Positions 16,321-24,545 are shown, counted from the stretch's first letter. The stretch is DNA of 64,000 nt from Streptomyces aurantiogriseus (GCF_014649375.1 NZ_BMSX01000004.1:496001-560000); one strand, 5' to 3'. Made by a program: numbers and translations. The notes: generated by a model from the letters alone, not told the origin.

Positions 16321-17052
16321 TCAGGTGCGAAGCACGGGCGCGGCGCCCAGCCATCGCAGGACCGCGTCCGTGCTTCCCCGGGCGTCCAGCTTGGCGTAGA
16401 TGTTGCTGAGGTTGTTGCGGACGGTCTTCTCGCTCAGCCGTAAGCGCAGACCGATCTCCTGGGCGCCCAGGCCGGTCGACAGCAGCTCCATGATCTGCCG
16501 CTCGCGCGGCGAGAGCAGGGAGCGCAGCCGTTCCAGGGCGTCGCCGGCCGTGGGCATCCGGCGGGCCGCCTCCCGCAGGACGGCGCACGCGGAGGGCGAC
16601 AGGTAGGTGTGGCCGACGGTGGCGGCCATGACCGCCGAGGAGAGCATGCAGGCGCAGTAGTCCCCCTCGGCCAGATAGCCCGCTCCCGTGCGGAACACCT
16701 GCAGGACCGCCTCGCTGTCCCGCCGGGGGCTGATGACGATCAGCGGGACGTTCGCGTCGCCCATCGCGCCGAGCAGCTCCGGGAGGGCGACCGACGGGTC
16801 GTCGCAGCGCAGGACCGCCACGTCCAGCGCCTCGGGCACGTCGTAGGGCGGGGACAGGTGCACGGCCCGGATCACGTACGGGTCGTCCGGGGCCGGCCAG
16901 TCCTCGTGCGGCCACTCGCCCTGGGCGCAGGCGAGAGCGACGGTCAGGCTGCGCACGGCCGCTGGGTCCGCCGTGCCGACGCGCTGGGAAGTTCGGACCC
17001 ACTGGGAAGTTCGGACGTGCTGGGAAGTTCGGACGTGCTGGGGGGATCGCAC
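16321..17052 (-). CDS. LuxR-family transcriptional regulator with TTA codon
   Basis: 243 residues from the GTG at 17052, which has GGAAGGA eight bases upstream; an ATG at 17091 lacks a ribosome site. An N-terminal receiver-like part (about 30-150; DPYVIRAVHLSPP, VAVLRCDD, VPLIVISPRRDSEAV, FRTGAGYLAEGD) lacks an obvious phosphorylatable Asp pocket, so it is an atypical receiver. The C-terminal HTH is clear (LLSPRERQIMELLSTGLGAQ...RLSEKTVRNNLSNIYAKL). The codon at 16441-16443, within the HTH, is TTA, implying bldA-dependent translation. The N-terminus is a hexapeptide repeat ([QH]-[HWR]-VRTS). It may regulate the adjacent secreted-protein pair. Confidence 0.85.
   Translation of the reverse strand: MRSPQHVRTSQHVRTSQWVRTSQRVGTADPAAVRSLTVALACAQGEWPHEDWPAPDDPYVIRAVHLSPPYDVPEALDVAVLRCDDPSVALPELLGAMGDANVPLIVISPRRDSEAVLQVFRTGAGYLAEGDYCACMLSSAVMAATVGHTYLSPSACAVLREAARRMPTAGDALERLRSLLSPRERQIMELLSTGLGAQEIGLRLRLSEKTVRNNLSNIYAKLDARGSTDAVLRWLGAAPVLRT
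16985..17038. repeat. Coding tandem repeat, 3 x 18 bp
   Basis: Three copies of GGGAAGTTCGGAC[CCA/GTG]CT, the last two identical, lie in the 5' end of the LuxR gene and encode repeats of the hexapeptide QHVRTS. The period is a multiple of three, so copy-number change would alter length without a frameshift. Confidence 0.9.
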
Positions 17053-17131
17053 TTCGCGTGTCCTTCCGCCGAAGTCGTGACGTCCGTACATACGCGGTCC
17101 GGCGCGGACATGTTCAAAACTTCAATGAAGG

Positions 17132-17148
17132 TGTCAGGCTGTCTGACA
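17132..17148. promoter_or_regulatory. Perfect 17-bp palindrome upstream of the LuxR gene
   Basis: TGTCAGGCTGTCTGACA has 6-base arms around a 5-base centre and lies about 80 bases upstream of the LuxR start. Its arms are the operator arms in everted order (GTCAG-N5-CTGAC), so it is not a standard copy of the regulon palindrome and may bind a different protein. Confidence 0.5.
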
Positions 17149-17161
17149 GGTTGGCCGAACT

Positions 17162-18094
17162 TCACCCCTGCCGCAGCAACGGACCCACTGCGGCGCCGAA
17201 CTCCCCCATCTGGTCGACGAGTTCACTCCGGCTGCGGCTCCGGAACCGCACCTGCACCTGGTGCACCCCCATCGTCCGGTACGCCCGCAGGGACTCGGCG
17301 AGGGCCTCCGGCGTGCCGCTGAGGGTGCGGCGCCCCACGTCCCACGCGGGTGCGCCGACGTACAGCGGCTCGGCGATGGCGCCCACGGTGAACTCACCCT
17401 GGACACCGGCCCGTTCGCGCAGTTCCCGCAGCCGGGCGAGCTGTGCGGGCAGGCGGTCCCTCGGATCCCCCTGCGGCAGCCAGCCGTCGCCCTTGAGGGC
17501 GGCCCGGCGGACGGCGGCGGGGGACGAGCCGCCGACCCAGAGCGGGACGCGGGGCTGGGCGGGCCGGGGCCGCTGGCCCAGGTCCTCGTAGTCGTACGAC
17601 TTCCCGTGGTGGGACGGGAACTCGTCCGGCCCGAGGGCGGCGCGGAGGGCGTCGACGGTCTCGTCGAGGACGCTGCCGCGGTGCCGGAAGTCGACGCCGA
17701 GCGCCTCGAACTCCTCCCGTACGTGTCCGGCGCCGACGCCGAGGATCAGCCGGCCGCCGCTGAGGTGGTCGAGGGTGGCGTACTGCTTGGCGGTGAGGAG
17801 GGGGTGGCGCAGGCCCACGACGGCCACGTGACTGAGGAGGCGGACTCGTTCGGTCACGGCGGCGAGGTGGGCGAGGGTGGCGACGGGGTCGTACCAGACC
17901 GTGCCCATGGCGTCGGCCAGGCGGCGCGGGATGGCGACGTGGTCGCAGCAGGCGACGTAGGCGAAGCCGGCGCGGTCGGCGGCGCGGGCGACGGCGACGA
18001 GGTCGGCGGGGCCGGCGTCGGCCTCCCAGGGTTCGGCGTACAGGGCGGACTGGGACTGGACGGGGAGCTGGATGCCGTAGTCGAGGCCGGTCAC
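17162..18094 (-). CDS. LLM-class F420-dependent oxidoreductase
   Basis: 310 residues from the GTG at 18094 in a GTGA overlap with the amidohydrolase gene upstream. Luciferase-like barrel: YGIQLPVQSQS, YVACCDHVAIPRRL, LSHVAVVGLRHPLLTAKQYATLDHLSGGRLILGVGAGHVREEFEALG and a VPLWVGGSSPAAVRRAA phosphate-binding segment, the usual pattern of F420-using LLM enzymes. It is the second cistron of an operon led by an ACMSD-like amidohydrolase and preceded by operator D. Confidence 0.88.
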   Translation of the reverse strand: MTGLDYGIQLPVQSQSALYAEPWEADAGPADLVAVARAADRAGFAYVACCDHVAIPRRLADAMGTVWYDPVATLAHLAAVTERVRLLSHVAVVGLRHPLLTAKQYATLDHLSGGRLILGVGAGHVREEFEALGVDFRHRGSVLDETVDALRAALGPDEFPSHHGKSYDYEDLGQRPRPAQPRVPLWVGGSSPAAVRRAALKGDGWLPQGDPRDRLPAQLARLRELRERAGVQGEFTVGAIAEPLYVGAPAWDVGRRTLSGTPEALAESLRAYRTMGVHQVQVRFRSRSRSELVDQMGEFGAAVGPLLRQG

Positions 18095-19329
18095 CTCGTC
18101 CCACCGGCCCACAGGCCGTCCTCCGTGAGCCCCAGCAGGTCGATCGCGTTGCGGCGGACGATCCGCTCCACGACGTCGGCGTCCAGGTGCCCCATCTGGG
18201 CCTCGCCGACCTCCCGCGACTTGGGCCAGGTGGAGTCGGAGTGGGGGTAGTCGGTCTCGTAGAGGACGTTGCCGAGGCCTATGGCGTCGAGGTTGCGCAG
18301 GCCGAAGGCGTCGTCGAAGAAGCAGCCGTAGACGTGGTCGGCGAAGAGCTCGGACGGCGGGCGGTGGACCTTGTCGGCGACGCCGCCCCAGCCGCGGTTC
18401 TCCTCCCAGACGACGTCGGCGCGCTCGAGGATGTACGGGATCCAGCCGATCTGCCCCTCCGCGTACATCACCTTGAGGTTCGGGAAGCGTTCGAACTTGC
18501 CGCTCATCAGCCAGTCGACCATCGAGAAGCAGCAGTTGGCGAAGGTGATGGTGGAGCCGACGGCGGGCGGGGCGTCCTCGGAGGTGGAGGGCATACGGCT
18601 GGAGGAGCCGATGTGCATGGCGATGACGGTGCCGGTCTCGTCGCAGGCGGCGAGGAAGGGGTCCCAGGCGTCGGTGTGGACGGAGGGGAGGCCCAGGTAC
18701 GGGGGGATCTCGGAGAAGGCGACGGCCCGGACCCCGCGGGCCGCGTTGCGGCGGACTTCCTCGGCGGCCAGCTCGGCGTCCCAGAGCGGGATGAGAGTGA
18801 GCGGGATGAGGCGGCCCTGGGCCTCGGGGCCGCACCACTCCTCCACCATCCAGTCGTTGTAGGCGCGCACGCAGAGGAGGCCGAGCTCGTGGTCGGCGGC
18901 CTCGGTGAAGGTCTGGCCGCAGAAGCGGGGGAAGGTGGGGAAGCAGACGGCGGACTGGACGTGGTTGACGTCCATGTCGGCGAGGCGGGCGGGGACGTCG
19001 TAGGAACCGACGCGCATCTGCTCGTAGGTGATGACCTCCAGCTTGATCTCGTCCCGGTCGAAGCCGACGGCGGTGTCGAGGCGGGTGAGGGGGCGGTGCA
19101 GGTCCTCGTAGACCCACCAGTCGCCGACGGGGCCGTCGTCACTGCCCGGGGTGCCCATGACGGGCTTGAAGCGGCCGCCGAGGAAGGTCATCTCCTTCAG
19201 CGGGGCGCGGACGATGCGGGGTCCGATGTCGAGGTACTTCTTCGGCAGGCGGTCCTGCCAGACGGCGGGCGGTTCGACGGTGTGGTCGTCGACGGAGATG
19301 ATCCGCGGGAAGGTCTCGTTGGTCTCCAT
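18091..19329 (-). CDS. ACMSD-like amidohydrolase (amidohydrolase_2 family)
   Basis: 412 residues. ISVDDHTVEPPAVW carries an atypical first metal motif (D-D-H in place of D-x-H-x-H); HIGSSSRM supplies the central His and LYETDYPHSDSTWP the late Asp. This is the variant seen in actinobacterial amidohydrolases of catabolic clusters, acting as decarboxylases or C-C hydrolases. Operator D lies 20 bases upstream of the ATG and no ribosome site is evident, so the transcript leader must be very short. Confidence 0.87.
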   Translation of the reverse strand: METNETFPRIISVDDHTVEPPAVWQDRLPKKYLDIGPRIVRAPLKEMTFLGGRFKPVMGTPGSDDGPVGDWWVYEDLHRPLTRLDTAVGFDRDEIKLEVITYEQMRVGSYDVPARLADMDVNHVQSAVCFPTFPRFCGQTFTEAADHELGLLCVRAYNDWMVEEWCGPEAQGRLIPLTLIPLWDAELAAEEVRRNAARGVRAVAFSEIPPYLGLPSVHTDAWDPFLAACDETGTVIAMHIGSSSRMPSTSEDAPPAVGSTITFANCCFSMVDWLMSGKFERFPNLKVMYAEGQIGWIPYILERADVVWEENRGWGGVADKVHRPPSELFADHVYGCFFDDAFGLRNLDAIGLGNVLYETDYPHSDSTWPKSREVGEAQMGHLDADVVERIVRRNAIDLLGLTEDGLWAGGTR

Positions 19330-19349
19330 GAAGGCACGGTAGCGCCGAT

Positions 19350-19364
19350 CTGACGGTCCGTCAG
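19350..19364. promoter_or_regulatory. Palindromic operator, site D
   Basis: CTGACGGTCCGTCAG, perfect arms, 20 bases upstream of the amidohydrolase start. Confidence 0.8.
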
Positions 19365-19451
19365 CTAGGACGGCAACGGTCGGCGGCCGGTGCCGATGTC
19401 GGACTCTGTGTGAACGCGTGCGGGGAGCATGTGAGGGTCGTGTGCAGTCTC

Positions 19452-19490
19452 GTGTGCCGCCCTGTGATCCCGGTGTGCCGCCCTGTGATC
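19452..19490. repeat. Two perfect 18-bp direct repeats upstream of afsR
   Basis: GTGTGCCGCCCTGTGATC occurs at 19452-19469 and again at 19473-19490, a period of 21 bases or two helical turns, about 80-115 bases before the afsR start. The spacing suits a protein binding one face of the DNA, but the regulator is unknown. Confidence 0.75.
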
Positions 19491-19568
19491 GGCGTCTCCC
19501 ACGGCTGACGGTTCCGGCATGGACAGGGCAAACTGACCTGGTTGGTCATGATGCCTAGGGGGACCCCG

Positions 19569-22553
19569 ATGCACGACCGTGTAGGACACGGCGGCCCGCG
19601 CGTGCCGGAGCAGAGGCGTCCCGGCTCCTCGGGGGAGCCGGCGGCGCTGCGCTTCGACGTGCTCGGCCCGGTGCGCGCCTGGCGCGGCGAGGAGTCACTG
19701 GCGACCGGATCCCCTCAGCAACGCGCCCTGCTCGCCGCCCTGTTGCTGCGCGAGGGCCGTACGGCGACGGCCGCCGAGCTGATCGACGCGCTGTGGGGCG
19801 AGGAGCCGCCGTCGCAGGCGCTGGCGGCGGTGCGGACGTACGCCTCACGGCTGCGGAAGGCGCTGGACCCGGGCGTCCTGGTGAGCGAGTCGGGCGGGTA
19901 CGCGGTGCGCGGGCTGGGGGAAGGCGCCCTCGACCTGGTGGTGGCGCAGGAGTGGGCGACGGAGGCGGAGAAGGCGCGCGGGGCCGGGGATCTGGGCCAT
20001 GCGCGGGAGGTGCTGAACCGGGCGCTGGGCCTGTGGGACGGGGAGGCGCTGGCCGGCGTACCCGGCCCGTACGCGGAGGCGCAACGCGTCCGCCTGGAGG
20101 AGTGGCGGCTCCAACTCCTCGAATCCCGCCTGGACATGGACCTGGAACAGGGCTGTCACGCGGAGGCGGTCTCGGAACTGACGGCGCTCACGGCGGCGCA
20201 TCCGCTGCGCGAACGCTTCCGTGAACTGCTGATGCTCGCCCTGTACCGCAGCGGGCGCCAGGCGGAGGCCCTCGCGGTGTACGCCGACACACGGCGGCTG
20301 CTGGCGGAGGAGCTGGGCGTGGACCCCCGCCCGGGCCTGCGCGAGCTCCAGCGCCGGATCCTCCAGGCCGACCCGGACCTGGCGGAGCCGTCCGCCCCGG
20401 CGGCCGAACCGCCGTCGGCGCCGGTACGACCGGCGCAACTCCCCGCCACCGTCCCCGACTTCACGGGCCGCAAGTCCTTCGTGACCGAGCTGAGCGAGGT
20501 GCTGGCGGGGGCGTCGGGCGGCGACGCGGGCACCGGCCGGGTGATGGCGGTGTCGGCGCTGGCGGGCATCGGCGGCGTCGGCAAGACGACGCTGGCGGTG
20601 CATGTGGCCCACCAGGCGCGGGGCGCCTTCCCGGACGGTCAGCTGTATGTCGACCTCCAGGGCGCCGGCGCGCGGGCGGCCGAGCCGGAGACGGTCCTCG
20701 GCTCCTTCCTGCGGGCCCTGGGCACGGCCGACTCGGCGATCCCGGACTCGCTGGAGGAGCGGGCGGCGCTGTACCGCTCGGTGCTGGACGGCCGCCGTGT
20801 CCTGGTCCTGCTGGACAACGCGAAGGACGCGGCGCAGGTACGTCCGCTGCTGCCCGGGACGGAGGGCTGCGCCGCCCTGGTGACCTCCCGGGTGCGGATG
20901 GTGGACCTGGCCGGGGCCCACCTGGTCGACCTGGACGTCATGTCGCCCGACGAGGCACTGGCCCTGTTCACGAGGATCGTGGGTGAGGAGCGGGTGGCGT
21001 CGGAGCGCGAGGCGGCTCTGGACGTGGTGGCGGCGTGCGGCTTCCTGCCGCTGGCGATCCGGATCGCGGCGTCCCGTCTGGCGGCCCGCCGCACCTGGAC
21101 GGTGTCCGTCCTCGCGGCCAAGCTCGCGGACGAGCGCCGCCGACTGGACGAACTCCAGGCCGGCGACCTCGCGGTCAAGGCGACCTTCGAGCTGGGGTAC
21201 GGCGCACTGGAGCCCGCCCAGGCCCGGGCGTTCCGGCTGCTGGGGCTGGCCGACGGGCCGGACATCTCCCTGACGGCGGCCGCGGCGGTGCTGGATCTGC
21301 CGGTGGAGGAGACGGAGGACCTGCTGGAGTCCCTGGTGGACACGTCGCTGCTGGAGTCGGCGGCTCCGGGGCGATACCGGTTCCACGATCTGGTCCGGCT
21401 CTACGCGCGTGCGTGCGCGGAAAGGGACGAACAGCCCCCCGGGGAGAGGGACGCGGCGATGTCCCGGCTGCTGGACTTCTACCTGGCCACGGCGGCGGGC
21501 GTGTACGCGATCGAACGTCCCGGGGACCGGCTGGTGGACCATCTGGAGGAGACCGGTGCCGCGGGCTTGGTCTTCCCGGACCGTCATGCCGCCCAGGACT
21601 GGCTCTACGCCGAGGCTGTACCGCTCCTCGCCTGTGTCCGGCAGTCGTCCGGCGGCGCGACGCTTCGACGGGCGGTCGATCTGCTCTGGGCCGCAGTCGA
21701 TCTCGCGGAGTCCGGCGCGAACTTCAGGGAGTACGAGGCGGCGGCAGCCGCCCTGCGGGATGCCGCGCGGGCCGCTGCGGACAGCCGCGCCGAAGGGCGG
21801 GCGAACCTCATCCTGGCCAACGCCCGCCACTGGTCGGGGCAGTTCGACCAGGCCGACCAGGAGGCCCGGGAAGCCCTCAAGCTCTCGGAGGCGGCAGGCG
21901 ACCCGTTGCCATGCTGCTGGGCCGCGAACATCCTGGGCGCCTTCGCCTACTACCAGAACCGGTACGCGGAGGCCGAGGAGTACCTCGAGCGTGCCATCAA
22001 TGACTTCCGCGCCTGTGGCGACCTGCCCGGCGCGGCAGCCGCGTTGTGCAACCTCTCCCGCCTGCACCTGGAGACGCAGCGCCCGGAGAGCGCCGTCCAC
22101 CTGGCGCGGCAGGGTACGGAGACGTACGAGCAACTCGGGCATTCGCTCAAGGCCGCGAATGGGCACTACGCGCTTGGGATGGCCCTCGGCAAGAACGGCC
22201 AGCTCGTCGACGCGGCCGCGCACCTCGCCAAGGCCCTGGAGGTCTTCCGGGAGAGCCGTCAGAGGCTGTGGGAAGGGATGACCCTCTTCCGCCTGGCCGA
22301 AGTGGACCTGCTTGCACAGCGCCCCGCTCCGGCCGCCACCAACGCCGAAATGGCCCTGGCCTCGCTGAGGGGCATCGGCGGCGAGTGGCGGCGAGGGAAC
22401 GTCTTGACAGTTCTCGGCAAGGCGCTGAACGGGATCGGCCACTCGGGACGGGCCCAGGTGTGCTGGCGCGAGGCACTCGAGATCTACGAGGAACTGCAGT
22501 CCCCCGAGGCCGCTGAGGTGCAGGTACTGCTCGCGCCCGCCACGGCCGCCTGA
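19569..22553 (+). CDS. afsR: AfsR-like SARP regulator (BTAD, NB-ARC, TPR)
   Basis: 994 residues from the ATG at 19569 with AGGGGG six bases upstream; AfsR of S. coelicolor is 993 long. Order: winged-helix DNA-binding domain (about 20-105; FDVLGPVRAWRG, SPQQRALLAALLLREGRTATAAELIDALWGEEPPSQA), bacterial activator BTAD (about 110-265), NB-ARC ATPase (P-loop GIGGVGKTTLA at about 334-344, VLVLLDNAKDAAQV as Walker B), and C-terminal TPRs (about 720-990). AfsR is phosphorylated by AfsK and activates afsS. An afsS-position gene follows, and afsK lies 8.3 kb away in this window. Confidence 0.88.
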   Translation: MHDRVGHGGPRVPEQRRPGSSGEPAALRFDVLGPVRAWRGEESLATGSPQQRALLAALLLREGRTATAAELIDALWGEEPPSQALAAVRTYASRLRKALDPGVLVSESGGYAVRGLGEGALDLVVAQEWATEAEKARGAGDLGHAREVLNRALGLWDGEALAGVPGPYAEAQRVRLEEWRLQLLESRLDMDLEQGCHAEAVSELTALTAAHPLRERFRELLMLALYRSGRQAEALAVYADTRRLLAEELGVDPRPGLRELQRRILQADPDLAEPSAPAAEPPSAPVRPAQLPATVPDFTGRKSFVTELSEVLAGASGGDAGTGRVMAVSALAGIGGVGKTTLAVHVAHQARGAFPDGQLYVDLQGAGARAAEPETVLGSFLRALGTADSAIPDSLEERAALYRSVLDGRRVLVLLDNAKDAAQVRPLLPGTEGCAALVTSRVRMVDLAGAHLVDLDVMSPDEALALFTRIVGEERVASEREAALDVVAACGFLPLAIRIAASRLAARRTWTVSVLAAKLADERRRLDELQAGDLAVKATFELGYGALEPAQARAFRLLGLADGPDISLTAAAAVLDLPVEETEDLLESLVDTSLLESAAPGRYRFHDLVRLYARACAERDEQPPGERDAAMSRLLDFYLATAAGVYAIERPGDRLVDHLEETGAAGLVFPDRHAAQDWLYAEAVPLLACVRQSSGGATLRRAVDLLWAAVDLAESGANFREYEAAAAALRDAARAAADSRAEGRANLILANARHWSGQFDQADQEAREALKLSEAAGDPLPCCWAANILGAFAYYQNRYAEAEEYLERAINDFRACGDLPGAAAALCNLSRLHLETQRPESAVHLARQGTETYEQLGHSLKAANGHYALGMALGKNGQLVDAAAHLAKALEVFRESRQRLWEGMTLFRLAEVDLLAQRPAPAATNAEMALASLRGIGGEWRRGNVLTVLGKALNGIGHSGRAQVCWREALEIYEELQSPEAAEVQVLLAPATAA

Positions 22554-22567
22554 AGCCGGCAGGCGAC

Positions 22568-22589
22568 GTTCATCGTTCGTTTATCGCCT
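22568..22589 (+). promoter_or_regulatory. PHO-box-like/AfsR-site-like direct repeats before the afsS-position gene
   Basis: Two adjacent 11-base units, GTTCATCGTTC and GTTTATCGCCT, fit the PHO-box pattern of 11-base direct repeats built on GTTCACC. In S. coelicolor the afsS promoter is bound by both AfsR and PhoP at overlapping repeats of this type, so the position and shape suggest the same double control here. Confidence 0.55.
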
Positions 22590-22680
22590 CCCGGCACCCT
22601 CCTCTTGTCGGATCCGTCGCGTCGGGGGGCAGACGGACGGCCGGTGAGGGTCGCCTTACTCGCGATCTAGAGTGGGCGGC

Positions 22681-22730
22681 TCGAGGGCCCTTCCGGTCAC
22701 CCTCGGGGGAGTGACCGGAAGGGCCCTCGA
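22681..22730 (+). promoter_or_regulatory. Perfect 20-bp hairpin in the leader of the afsS-position gene
   Basis: TCGAGGGCCCTTCCGGTCAC (22681-22700) pairs with GTGACCGGAAGGGCCCTCGA (22711-22730) around a 10-base loop. It ends 35 bases before the ATG at 22766 and is not followed by T residues. It could be the afsR terminator, an attenuator of read-through into the small gene, or an RNA-stabilising leader. Confidence 0.8.
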
Positions 22731-22765
22731 CAGCTTGAAGGCAACCAGCAAGGGGAGACACCAGC

Positions 22766-22945
22766 ATGAGCGACACCAGCAGCAAGGACGAGCCGGTCAT
22801 CAAGCCGCTCAACACGCACATCACCGACGCTGAGGCCGGCACGGTGGTGAAGCCGCTGAACACGCACATCACCGACGTCGACGACGAGAGCGACGGCGGC
22901 GAGGCGACCCCGGACAACACGCACATCACGTCCGACCCGAAGTAA
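22766..22945 (+). CDS. afsS: AfsS-position small protein with NTHIT repeats
   Basis: 59 residues, too small for most gene finders, but with AAGGGGAG seven bases before the ATG. It is acidic and contains KPLNTHITD twice and DNTHITSD once. AfsS is a short, repeat-containing transcriptional co-activator encoded directly after afsR; similar small streptomycete proteins (often named sigma-like) carry [DE]NHAT-type repeats. Position, size and repeat character support the homology; repeat sequence itself has drifted (NTHIT). Expected to act downstream of AfsR on antibiotic genes. Confidence 0.65.
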   Translation: MSDTSSKDEPVIKPLNTHITDAEAGTVVKPLNTHITDVDDESDGGEATPDNTHITSDPK

Positions 22946-22971
22946 GTGCTCAGCTCAGACGAGTGACGACT

Positions 22972-23009
22972 TCGGCCGCGACGGCGCGGAGGGGAGCCGT
23001 CGCGGCCGA
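22972..23009 (+). terminator. Perfect 14-bp stem after the afsS-position gene
   Basis: TCGGCCGCGACGGC (22972-22985) pairs with GCCGTCGCGGCCGA (22996-23009), 10-base loop, 26 bases after the stop codon. Confidence 0.8.
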
Positions 23010-23133
23010 TGCATGGCTGATGAGACGTTCAGGTCATTCTGCGGCCAGATTCGATCACTTCTCTCGAAAGATCGTTCCCTTTGACTCCAGGGCCATCGGC
23101 GCCGGAAGTCCCCGCGCTCTTAAGGGAGTTGGA

Positions 23134-23280
23134 ATGACCCGCACCAAGAAGATCATCACCACCATCGCCCTGGTTCTCAGTGCCACTGCCGCTGCCGCAA
23201 GCCCGGCCCTGGCCGAGAACCATGCCACGACCTCGCCGCAGGACACTGTCGTGGCGCCGCTGGAGAACCACGCCACCTGA
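23134..23280 (+). CDS. Tiny secreted peptide framed by ENHAT motifs
   Basis: 48 residues; AAGGGAG before the ATG. A complete signal peptide (MTRTKK, hydrophobic IITTIALVLSATAAAA, SPALA) precedes a predicted mature peptide of about 21 residues that both starts and ends with ENHAT. The ENHAT/DNHAT motif is the one typical of AfsS-type small proteins, so this looks like a secreted relative of the neighbouring gene. It has its own terminator. Function unknown; a signalling peptide is a speculation. Confidence 0.6.
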   Translation: MTRTKKIITTIALVLSATAAAASPALAENHATTSPQDTVVAPLENHAT

Positions 23281-23299
23281 TATCAGGTCGGCAACTAAC

Positions 23300-23335
23300 G
23301 GTGATGTGGCCGGGCTTGGGCTCGGCCACATCACC
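23300..23335 (+). terminator. Perfect 13-bp stem after the ENHAT peptide gene
   Basis: GGTGATGTGGCCG (23300-23312) pairs with CGGCCACATCACC (23323-23335) around 10 bases, starting 20 bases after the stop codon. Confidence 0.85.
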
Positions 23336-23451
23336 ATGCCACAGCGGCGCTGAGGGGGAGCCGCCGCGGCCGAGGTTGTGTCACCGATCAGGCGGCGCCT
23401 TCCTGTGCGCTCTGTGACGAATCACTCACACACTGGCGTGGCGTTGCGTAC

Positions 23452-23482
23452 CGTAAAAGAGGTTTACGTTGCGCAACGCAAC
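23452..23482. promoter_or_regulatory. Two abutting palindromes upstream of the second XRE gene
   Basis: CGTAAAAGAGGTTTACG (6-base arms, 5-base centre; 23452-23468) shares its last base with GTTGCGCAACGCAAC (6-base arms, 3-base centre; 23468-23482). They lie 23-53 bases before the GTG of the XRE gene, where an autoregulatory operator would be expected. Confidence 0.55.
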
Positions 23483-23504
23483 TGGAAAGAGACGGTGGTG
23501 AGTT

Positions 23505-24355
23505 GTGCCCCCGCGCAAGGATCCCGACGCCTCGGCGAACGTTCCGTCCTTCTACGGCGCCGAGTTGCGCTACCAGAGGGAGCTGGCGGGTCTGACGCTC
23601 GAACGGTTGGCGGAAGGGAGCTTCCACGGCATCCCCTTTCTGAGCCAGATCGAGCGCGGTGAGCGTCGGATGCCCCTGGATCTCGCCCAGCACGTCGACA
23701 AGGTGCTGAAAACGGACGGGTTTTTCGAGCGGCGTTGTGAAGACGCCCGAAGGGCCCGGCAGTCGGGGCACGCGGAGTATTTCGCGGACGTGGCGGAGAT
23801 GGAGCGTCACGCGGAGACGATCGAGGAGTGGGCGCCGATGCTCGTCCCCGGTCTGTTGCAGACGGCGCCCTACACGCGGGCGATCGTACGAGCGGCCATG
23901 CCGCGAACCTCGGACGGGGAGGTCGAAGAGAAGGTGGACGCCCGGATGGGGCGGGCCAAGCTCTTCACCTCGGAGAACCCGCCCAAGTTCTGGGCCATCC
24001 TCGACGAGTCCCTGATCCGCCGAGCCGCTCTTCCCCCTGGGGAGATGGCGGAACTGCTGAATCACATCGCGGGAGTGATCAGGAGCACGCAGTCCATTCT
24101 GCAGATCGTCCCGGAAACATCCGCCGCTCATCCCTTCATGATGGGCATGACCAAGTTCATGACCTTCGCGGACGCCCCTCCTGTCGTGTACACCGAGAGC
24201 CTGCACAGCGGTCAACTCATCGACTATCCGGCGCTCGTGAAGCAGTACCGGGAGTCGTACGTCTGCTCAGGGCCGTCGCAATGCCGCCTGAGGCGTCCCT
24301 GGCGATGATCGAGGCTGCGGCAGAGGACTATCGACATGGCAAGCCACGAGATTGA
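23505..24355 (+). pseudogene. XRE/DUF5753 regulator with a C-terminal frameshift
   Basis: The frame from the GTG at 23505 encodes an HTH (about 14-65; LRYQRELAGLTLERLAEGSFHGIPFLSQIERGER) and a DUF5753 domain, then ends at 24308 with an unrelated tail (CSGPSQCRLRRPWR). The expected DUF5753 ending, LLRAVAMPPEASLAMIEAAAEDYR, is intact in another frame and runs to the TGA at 24353-24355. Restoring one C near 24263 joins the two. It is therefore a frameshifted gene or a sequencing error; the truncated 267-residue form may still bind DNA. The DUF397 partner overlaps the restored 3' end by 20 bases. Confidence 0.75.
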
Positions 24356-24545
24356 TCTGAGCGCCGCCCGCTGGCGCAAAAGCAGCTACAGCAACGGCAC
24401 TGGCGGTGATTGCGTCGAGGTCGCCGACAGCCGCCCCGGCGTCGTCCCCGTCCGCGACTCGAAGCGTGCCCGGGACGGCGACCCCGTACTGCTCTTCCGG
24501 ACCTCCGCCTGGGCCGCTTTCCTCACCTCCCTGCAGAGCTACTAG
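24336..24545 (+). CDS. DUF397 protein
   Basis: 69 residues with the canonical WRKSSYSNGTGGDCVEVADSRPGVVPVRDSK motif and a LLFRTSAWAAFLTSL ending, the standard single-motif form, in contrast to the duplicated version at 7620. Small DUF397 proteins are functional partners of the DUF5753 XRE regulators encoded just upstream. Confidence 0.9.
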   Translation: MASHEIDLSAARWRKSSYSNGTGGDCVEVADSRPGVVPVRDSKRARDGDPVLLFRTSAWAAFLTSLQSY

